NCBI RefSeq assembly: GCF_001571265.1
Contig: NZ_BCTL01000007.1
Coordinates: forward strand, 1-64,000
Source: Cedecea neteri NBRC 105707 = ATCC 33855
GTDB lineage: Bacteria; Pseudomonadota; Gammaproteobacteria; Enterobacterales; Enterobacteriaceae
Length of the DNA: 64,000 bases
Reading direction: 5' to 3'
Shown: piece by piece, positions 58,339 to 64,000 of the stretch
Layout: each line of letters starts with the position of its first letter
Position numbering within the stretch: position 1 is the first letter of the stretch
The notes under the pieces: generated by a model
The model's input: only the letters and a program-made list of their open reading frames with translations
Database searches by the model: none
What the model was told of the DNA's origin: nothing
Position numbers and translations under genes: made by a program

Positions 58339-60702
58339 TTACATCGAGCTTTGGTACGGCAGAATGTTTGAACGCAACATCTGCGGGATGCCCAGGCCAT
58401 AGTTGGAACTCAGGCCACGTAACTCGATGTTAAAGCCGATTACGTTATCGTATTTGCTTTGGTTATTTTCCCAACCGTTGATTTTACGTTCGACGCCCAC
58501 GCGAATGGCATAACAGCAAGAGCTGTACTGCACGGCGAACATAGAGTCAGCGGACTGTCGGGCATTGGTATCGTAGTAGTAGGCGCCTACAACTGACCAG
58601 CGATCCACGATTGGCCAACTGGCGACCATACCGACCTGCGAAATCCCTTCTTTATACTGTTCATAGGTCGAGTAGCTAGGCAATGTTGCCTGAATATACT
58701 CGGGACTCGCATAACGATAGCTCAACTGCGCTACACGATCGGCATCACGGCGGTACTCAATGACACCGTTACCGTTAGCCACGCTGCCCAGGCGCGCATC
58801 ATACTGTACGCCACCGCGCAGGCCCCAGCGATCGGTCATGCGCCAGTAGGTGTCGCTGGCCCAAAGCATGGATCCGGTTTTCTTATCTTTCTCCCAGTTG
58901 ATGTTGTCATCCCCGGTACGGGACTGGGTGAAATAGTAGATTTGACCCGCGGACACGTTAAAACGTTCAACGGAAGCGTCATCATAAACGCGAGAAGTTA
59001 CGCCGGTCGTCACCTGATTGGCGGAGGCAATACGGTCCAGACCACCGTAGGTGCGATCGCGGAACAGCCCGCTGTAGTCAGACTGCAGCAGCGATGAGTC
59101 GTAGTTGTTGATAGCACTTTGGTTGCGATACGGCACGTACAGGTACTGGGCGCGTGGCTCCAGGGTCTGCGTCCAGCCGGCAACAGAGTCAATATCGCGA
59201 TCGAAAATCAGCTTGCCGTCCACTTTAAACTGCGGCAACGTGCGGTTGACCGTGTTTTCTAAGGTACTGGCACTATTGATATTCTGTTTGTATTTATCAA
59301 GATTGTCCTGCTGATAATGGGTCATCATCAGCTTGGTTTCGGTGTTCAGACTTGCCCAGCCGTTGGACAGCGGCAGGTTGATGACAGGCTCAAGGTGCAA
59401 GCGTGTCGCATTGGGCATATTGCTATTCACATTAGTGAATTTCACCGCCTGGCCATAAATACGAGTATCAAATGGGCCAACGTCGTTCTGGTAGAAGTTG
59501 ACGTCTAGCTGTGGCTCAGCGCGGTAAGAGCTTGCGCCGCTGTTCAGCTGATTGGCAAAGACCTGAAACTGTTTAGCCGACAGTGTGGCATCGAAGTTTT
59601 GATTCGCATAGCCGACGCTGAATTTTTGCGTGGCGTAGCCGTCGGTACCGCTACCGTACTGCGAGGTAAAATCGTTGAAGTAGCGCGAATCGCTAACCTT
59701 GGTGTAGTCAATGTTGAAACGCCACACCTGATCCATGACTCCGCTATGGCTCCAGTAGAACAACCAGCGGCGATCTTTTTCATCCGATGAAACACCAGGC
59801 TCGTTCTTGTATTCGTCGTCCGACGGCAGATAGTCAAACTCCATCAGGCCCGTACCTGCCTGAGTCAGGTAACGGAATTCGTTCTGCCACTGGATGCCGC
59901 CACGCTTATCAATATAGTGAGGTGTGATAGTGGCATCGAAGTTTGGCGCAATGTTCCAGTAATACGGCAGTGAGAACTCAATACCGTTGTTGGTGCTGTA
60001 TTTAGCGCTAGGGATCAGGAAACCTGAACGGCGTTTATCACCAATAGGAAGTTGCAGATAAGGACTGTAGAAGACCGGTACAGGGCCCAGTTTAAAGCGG
60101 GCGTTCCATATTTCGGCCACTTCTTCCTGTCTATCCTGGATCACTTCAGTACCGACCACACTCCAGGTATTAGAACCCGGCAGACAGGAGGTAAAAGTCC
60201 CGTTTTCAAGAATCGTGTAGCGGTTGTCGCCGCGCTGCTTCATGAGATCCGCGGTGCCGCGACCCTGGCGGCCAACCATCTGGTAATCACCGTTCCAGAC
60301 GTTAGTATCTTTGGTGTTTAAATTTGACCATGCTTTCGGACCTTTCAGGATGACCTGATTGTCGTCGTAATGCACATTACCTAAGGCGTCCACGGTACGG
60401 ACAGGCTCGGGTTGACCGTCGACCTGCTTCTGATGAAGCTGAACTTCGTCTGACTGCAGGCGGCTGTTGCCCTGCTGAACGTCAACATTCCCGGTAAACA
60501 CGGCATTGTCCGGGTAGTCACCTTTGGCGTGATCGGCCAGGATTGTCACCGGTTGGCTATTGCCGTCGTCCTTAACCAATGGACGATTGTAGCTTGGGAT
60601 ACCCAGCATACACTGCGAGGCAAGGTCGGCAGCCATACCTTGTTGGCTATAAAGGGCTGAACCAATCAGGGTGGCCAGCAAGGTGGGAATACGTTTTTTC
60701 AT
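58339..60702 (-). CDS. lptD: LPS-assembly protein LptD
   Basis: LptD, with LptE, inserts lipopolysaccharide into the outer leaflet of the outer membrane. The 787-residue precursor has a signal peptide (1-24), an N-terminal periplasmic beta-jellyroll, and a 26-strand barrel. The four cysteines needed for the interlinked disulfides are present: Cys31 (LASQC), the one in FTSCLPG, and the pair in YSSCCYA. ATG 60702 ([16 protein letters not shown]) is the E. coli-like start. It heads the operon that also encodes its chaperone SurA. Confidence 0.97.
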   Translation of the reverse strand: MKKRIPTLLATLIGSALYSQQGMAADLASQCMLGIPSYNRPLVKDDGNSQPVTILADHAKGDYPDNAVFTGNVDVQQGNSRLQSDEVQLHQKQVDGQPEPVRTVDALGNVHYDDNQVILKGPKAWSNLNTKDTNVWNGDYQMVGRQGRGTADLMKQRGDNRYTILENGTFTSCLPGSNTWSVVGTEVIQDRQEEVAEIWNARFKLGPVPVFYSPYLQLPIGDKRRSGFLIPSAKYSTNNGIEFSLPYYWNIAPNFDATITPHYIDKRGGIQWQNEFRYLTQAGTGLMEFDYLPSDDEYKNEPGVSSDEKDRRWLFYWSHSGVMDQVWRFNIDYTKVSDSRYFNDFTSQYGSGTDGYATQKFSVGYANQNFDATLSAKQFQVFANQLNSGASSYRAEPQLDVNFYQNDVGPFDTRIYGQAVKFTNVNSNMPNATRLHLEPVINLPLSNGWASLNTETKLMMTHYQQDNLDKYKQNINSASTLENTVNRTLPQFKVDGKLIFDRDIDSVAGWTQTLEPRAQYLYVPYRNQSAINNYDSSLLQSDYSGLFRDRTYGGLDRIASANQVTTGVTSRVYDDASVERFNVSAGQIYYFTQSRTGDDNINWEKDKKTGSMLWASDTYWRMTDRWGLRGGVQYDARLGSVANGNGVIEYRRDADRVAQLSYRYASPEYIQATLPSYSTYEQYKEGISQVGMVASWPIVDRWSVVGAYYYDTNARQSADSMFAVQYSSCCYAIRVGVERKINGWENNQSKYDNVIGFNIELRGLSSNYGLGIPQMLRSNILPYQSSM

Positions 60703-60883
60703 ACGTGTTATTTGTTGTTCCGTCATCAGGGTATAGCGAAGGCAAACGGTCAGAGACTAACTTACTCATCACCACAGCGCTAGTGTTAATCCAGCCCATT
60801 AGCAGTATGCCGTTAGGCAGCGCTATCAATGGCGGGTATGATAAAGCAAATTCTAGACGACAGCATGACGATTTGGGGAGTAT

Positions 60884-61696
60884 ATGCAGTATTGGGGAAA
60901 AGTACTCGGTGTTGCTTTGGGTTTAATCTCGGGCGGCGGCTTTTGGGGCGTGGTGATAGGTTTTCTTATCGGCCATATGTTTGATAAGGCCCGCAGCCGT
61001 CGTGGGGCCTGGTTTGCTAACCAACAGCAGCGTCAGGCGATCTTTTTTTCTACCACTTTTGAAGTGATGGGCCATCTCACCAAATCGAAAGGTCGGGTAA
61101 CGGAAGCCGATATTCAAATTGCTTCTTTGCTAATGGACCGAATGCAGCTTCACGGTGAGGGCCGCGCCGCAGCCCAGCGTGCATTTCGAGTGGGTAAAGA
61201 AAATAACTATCCGCTCAGAGAGAAAATGGGCCAGATGCGAAGCGTCTGCTTTGGCCGCTCTGACTTAATTCGGATGTTTCTGGAAATACAGATCCAGGCC
61301 GCGTTTGCCGACGGTTCACTGCATCCGAATGAGCGTCAGGTGCTTTATGTTATAGCCGAAGAGCTGGGTATCTCTCGCGGCCAGTTCGACCAGTTCCTGC
61401 GCATGATGGAGGGCGGTCAGCAGTTTGGCGGCGGGCAGTATCAGCAATCTCAGGGCGGCTTCGCGCAGCAGCAAAGGGGGCCTACGCTGGAGGATGCCTG
61501 CAAGGTGCTTGGGGTAAAAAGCAGCGATGAGCCCACGGTTATTAAGCGTGCTTACCGCAAGTTAATGAGCGAACATCACCCAGATAAGCTGGTGGCAAAA
61601 GGCCTGCCGCCTGAAATGATGCAGATGGCGAAGCAAAAGGCCCAGGAGATTCAGGGCGCTTACGATCTGATTAAAACTGCAAAAGGATTTAAATAG
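60884..61696 (+). CDS. djlA: Membrane-anchored J-domain co-chaperone DjlA
   Basis: DjlA is an inner-membrane DnaK partner, linked in E. coli to capsule (Rcs) signalling. The 270 residues contain one N-terminal membrane segment (about 5-30, with a glycine-rich [20 protein letters not shown] dimerisation stretch), a TerB-like central domain, a Gln/Gly-rich linker ([14 protein letters not shown]), and a C-terminal J domain with HPD in EHHPDKL. It is divergent from lptD. Confidence 0.96.
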   Translation: MQYWGKVLGVALGLISGGGFWGVVIGFLIGHMFDKARSRRGAWFANQQQRQAIFFSTTFEVMGHLTKSKGRVTEADIQIASLLMDRMQLHGEGRAAAQRAFRVGKENNYPLREKMGQMRSVCFGRSDLIRMFLEIQIQAAFADGSLHPNERQVLYVIAEELGISRGQFDQFLRMMEGGQQFGGGQYQQSQGGFAQQQRGPTLEDACKVLGVKSSDEPTVIKRAYRKLMSEHHPDKLVAKGLPPEMMQMAKQKAQEIQGAYDLIKTAKGFK

Positions 61697-61728
61697 AAAA
61701 AAGCCTCTCAAATGAGAGGCTTTTCTTT
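61697..61728. terminator. Bidirectional terminator between djlA and rluA
   Basis: GCCTCTCA (61703-61710) / TGAGAGGC (61713-61720) flanked by an A run and TTTTCTTT. Confidence 0.88.
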
Positions 61729-62386
61729 AGAAGTCCGCCGGAGCTTTAAAGGTCATTGGCGTGCCGTAGTTTGGGTGCGTGATGGTGAGCATCTCGGCAT
61801 GGAGCTGAAGCCTTGGTGCCATTGCCAGCGCCTCCGGCGTGGCGTAGAAGCGATCACCGAGAATCGGATGCCCAAGCGCCAGCATGTGAACGCGGAGCTG
61901 GTGCGATCGCCCGGTAATCGGCTTCAGCTGAACGCGGGCGGTATTATCCGCCGCGTAGTCCAGCACCTGATACTCGGTCTGGGCAGATTTTCCCGTTTCA
62001 TAACAGACCTTTTGCTTTGGCCGGTTAGGCCAGTCGCAAATCAGCGGTAAATCAACCAAACCTTCTTCCGGCAGCGGATGGCCCCAAACGCGAGCTACGT
62101 ACTGCTTTTTAGGTTCGCGTTCGCGGAACTGACGCTTTAACTCCCGCTCTGCCGCCTTGGTCAACGCCACGACAATTACGCCGCTGGTTGCCATATCAAG
62201 CCGATGGACCGATTCCGCCAGCGGGAAGTCGCGCTGAATGCGCGTCATCACGCTGTCTTTGTGCTCCTCAAGTCGCCCCGGGACGGACAGCAGGCCGCTT
62301 GGCTTGTTAACCACCATGATGTGCTCATCCTGGTAAAGGATAACCAGCCAGGGATCGAGAGGCGGATTGTAAGGTTCCATCAGCAT
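61727..62386 (-). CDS. rluA: Dual-specificity rRNA/tRNA pseudouridine synthase RluA
   Basis: RluA makes pseudouridine at 746 of 23S rRNA and 32 of several tRNAs. The 219 residues equal E. coli; catalytic Asp64 is in HRLDMATSG, with KPITGRSHQLRVHM downstream. It lies downstream of rapA on the same strand, the two separated by an ERIC repeat. Confidence 0.97.
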   Translation of the reverse strand: MLMEPYNPPLDPWLVILYQDEHIMVVNKPSGLLSVPGRLEEHKDSVMTRIQRDFPLAESVHRLDMATSGVIVVALTKAAERELKRQFREREPKKQYVARVWGHPLPEEGLVDLPLICDWPNRPKQKVCYETGKSAQTEYQVLDYAADNTARVQLKPITGRSHQLRVHMLALGHPILGDRFYATPEALAMAPRLQLHAEMLTITHPNYGTPMTFKAPADF

Positions 62387-62395
62387 TTACTCTGC

Positions 62396-62510
62396 ATCCT
62401 TCAAGCTGCAGCCGCGTTGGCTGCTCTCACTTATCCCAGGCACTTACTTTAGTAAGTGACTAGGAGTTCTCTCTTTTGTCGCCTTGCTGCAACTCGAATG
62501 ATTTGAGTAA
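62396..62510. repeat. ERIC (IRU) intergenic repeat between rapA and rluA
   Basis: The sequence has the ERIC layout: terminal inverted arms TTCAAGCTGCAGC (62400-62412) and GCTGCAACTCGAA (62486-62498), and a perfect core palindrome CACTTACT-TT-AGTAAGTG (62441-62458). The CCAGG.../...TAGGAG flanks resemble the ERIC consensus when read on the minus strand (GTAAGTGNCTGGG, GCAGCCAACGC, GCAGCTTGAAG). Being in the rapA-rluA transcript, it would fold into a long RNA hairpin. Ends are approximate. Confidence 0.82.
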
Positions 62511-62522
62511 AGCGACGCATAT

Positions 62523-64000
62523 TTACTGGTGCGTCACGACAATCAGGCGCAGCGCGTCGAGACGCCAGTTAGCCTGGCTCAGGGCTTCCATCACCTGCTG
62601 GCGATTGGTTTCAATAGCCGCAAGCTCGTCGTCACGAATGTTAGGGTTAACGGCCTTCAACGCTTCCAGACGGGACAGTTCCGCGCTGAGCTTCTCATCC
62701 GCTTCTTCACGTGCCGCGTCGATCAGCGCCTGTGCCGCATCGGCAACCTTCTCTTCCGCCACCTGCAGAATAGCGTGCACGTCGGACTGCACGGCGTTCA
62801 CCAACTTGCTGCCGGTATGGCGGTTAACCGCGCTGAGCTGGCGGTTAAAGCTTTCAAACTCCACCTGAGCCGCGAGATTGGTGCCGTTTTTGTCCACCAG
62901 CATGCGCACCGGCGTCGGCGGCAGGAAGCGATTGAGCTGCAGCTGTTTAGGCGCTTTGGCCTCAACAACATAAACCAGCTCCAGCAGCAGCGTACCGACC
63001 GGCAGCGCCTTGTTCTTCAGAAGAGACAGGGCGCAACTGCCGGTATCGCCGGACAGGATCAAATCCAGACCGTTGCGGATGATTGGGTGTTCCCAGGTAA
63101 CGAACTGTGCGTCTTCGCGAGACAACGCGACGTCACGTTCAAAGGTGATAGTACAGCCGTCTTCCTGCAGGCCCGGGAAATCCGGGACCAGCATATGGTC
63201 GGATGGAGTAATAACGACCATGTTGTCGCCGCGATCGTCCTGGTTAATGCCGACGATGTCGAACAAGTTCATCGCAAAGCTAACGAGGTTGGTGTCGTTA
63301 TCCTGCTCTGAAATGGCTTCTGCCAGCGCCTGTGATTTTTCACCGCCGTTGGAGTGAATCTCCAGCAGGCGGTCACGGCCTTGCTCGAGCTGCTGCTTCA
63401 GGGCATCGTGCTGCTCGCGACACTGTTTGATCAGGGTGTCAAAGCCTTCGGTATTTTCCGGGGCAGCGAGATATTCGATCAGCTGCGGATAGACGCTGTC
63501 GTAAATCGTGCGGCCGGTCGGGCAGGTGTGTTCGAAAGCGTCGAGGCCCGAGTGGAACCAGTCCACCAGCACTGACTGAGCGGTTTTTTCCAGATACGGA
63601 ACGTGGATCTGAATGTCGTGCGCCTGGCCAATACGGTCCAGACGACCAATACGCTGTTCCAGCAGGTCGGGGTTAAACGGCAGGTCAAACATCACCAACT
63701 GGCTGGCGAACTGGAAGTTACGGCCTTCGGAGCCAATTTCGGAACACAGCAGAACCTGAGCGCCGGTATCTTCTTCCGCAAACCAGGCAGCGGCGCGGTC
63801 GCGTTCGATGATGGACATGCCTTCATGGAAGACGGCGGCACGAATGCCTTCACGCTCACGCAGAACCTGCTCCAGCTGAAGCGCAGTCGCGGCCTTGGCG
63901 CAGATCACCAGCACTTTCTGCGAGCGGTGGCTGGTCAGGTAGCCCATCAGCCATTCAACACGCGGATCGAAGTTCCACCAGGTGCCGGTATCGCCTTCGA
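62523..64000 (-). CDS. rapA: RNA polymerase-associated protein RapA (C-terminal half, cut by the window edge)
   Basis: RapA is a Swi2/Snf2 ATPase that recycles stalled RNA polymerase. About 492 codons are present, ending at TAA 62523-62525. The frame stays open to the window edge (preceding residues [12 protein letters not shown] continue naturally into [11 protein letters not shown]), so the N-terminal half of the usual 968 residues lies outside. The helicase C-terminal motifs are visible: [16 protein letters not shown] and [20 protein letters not shown]. The C-terminal RapA-specific domains follow. Confidence 0.95.
   Translation of the reverse strand, partial: EGDTGTWWNFDPRVEWLMGYLTSHRSQKVLVICAKAATALQLEQVLREREGIRAAVFHEGMSIIERDRAAAWFAEEDTGAQVLLCSEIGSEGRNFQFASQLVMFDLPFNPDLLEQRIGRLDRIGQAHDIQIHVPYLEKTAQSVLVDWFHSGLDAFEHTCPTGRTIYDSVYPQLIEYLAAPENTEGFDTLIKQCREQHDALKQQLEQGRDRLLEIHSNGGEKSQALAEAISEQDNDTNLVSFAMNLFDIVGINQDDRGDNMVVITPSDHMLVPDFPGLQEDGCTITFERDVALSREDAQFVTWEHPIIRNGLDLILSGDTGSCALSLLKNKALPVGTLLLELVYVVEAKAPKQLQLNRFLPPTPVRMLVDKNGTNLAAQVEFESFNRQLSAVNRHTGSKLVNAVQSDVHAILQVAEEKVADAAQALIDAAREEADEKLSAELSRLEALKAVNPNIRDDELAAIETNRQQVMEALSQANWRLDALRLIVVTHQ

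Overview
The window is a piece of enterobacterial chromosome (family Enterobacteriaceae). Gene content and order closely follow the Escherichia coli region around the zero point of its map: ettA-slt-trpR-yjjX-gpmB-rob-creA, arcA-yjjY-lasT-thrLABC-yaaX-yaaA-yaaJ-talB-mog-satP-dnaKJ-nhaAR-rpsT-ribF-ileS-lspA-fkpB-ispH-rihC-dapB-carAB-kefFC-folA-apaHG-rsmA-pdxA-surA-lptD-djlA-rluA-rapA. Protein sequences are clearly orthologous to, but diverged from, E. coli, so this is another genus of the family; I do not name it. No rRNA, tRNA, prophage, insertion sequence or CRISPR array was seen.

Layout. 1-7.2 kb is core: translation factor EttA, lytic transglycosylase Slt, the Trp repressor with its operator, nucleotide and sugar-phosphate enzymes, Rob and CreA. 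7.2-15.9 kb is the main accessory block, lying where E. coli carries creBCD: a LysR regulator, a small membrane protein in AT-rich DNA, and a five-gene, translationally coupled operon for a dipeptide-type ABC importer with a Tat-exported binding protein, a fused double ATPase and a cytoplasmic CocE/NonD-type serine hydrolase. It reads as an import-then-hydrolyse system of unknown substrate, with an FNR-like palindrome upstream.

15.9-25.8 kb holds arcA with the tiny gene yjjY in its leader, lasT, and the threonine operon with its leader peptide and attenuator, then yaaX, yaaA and an alanine/sodium symporter. 26-36 kb holds talB, mog, an extra MHS-type transporter absent from this place in E. 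coli, satP, the sigma-32-driven dnaK-dnaJ pair, nhaA-nhaR and rpsT. 36-41.9 kb is the ribF-ileS-lspA-fkpB-ispH operon; ileS contains a short AT-rich segment with divergent protein sequence that looks like imported DNA.

41.9-44.5 kb is a second variable patch: rihC is broken by an in-frame amber codon, followed by a LysR gene divergent from an AlaX-like tRNA-editing protein. 44.7-53.9 kb holds dapB, carAB (with pyrimidine/arginine control region), a small lipoprotein where E. coli has the cai/fix genes, kefF-kefC and folA. 53.9-64 kb holds the envelope/cofactor/ribosome operon lptD-surA-pdxA-rsmA-apaG-apaH (minus strand), then djlA, rluA, an ERIC repeat and the C-terminal half of rapA, cut by the window edge.

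The most original material is the 7.3-15.9 kb import/hydrolase block, the mosaic ileS and the nonsense-mutated rihC. Everything else is conventional core genome.
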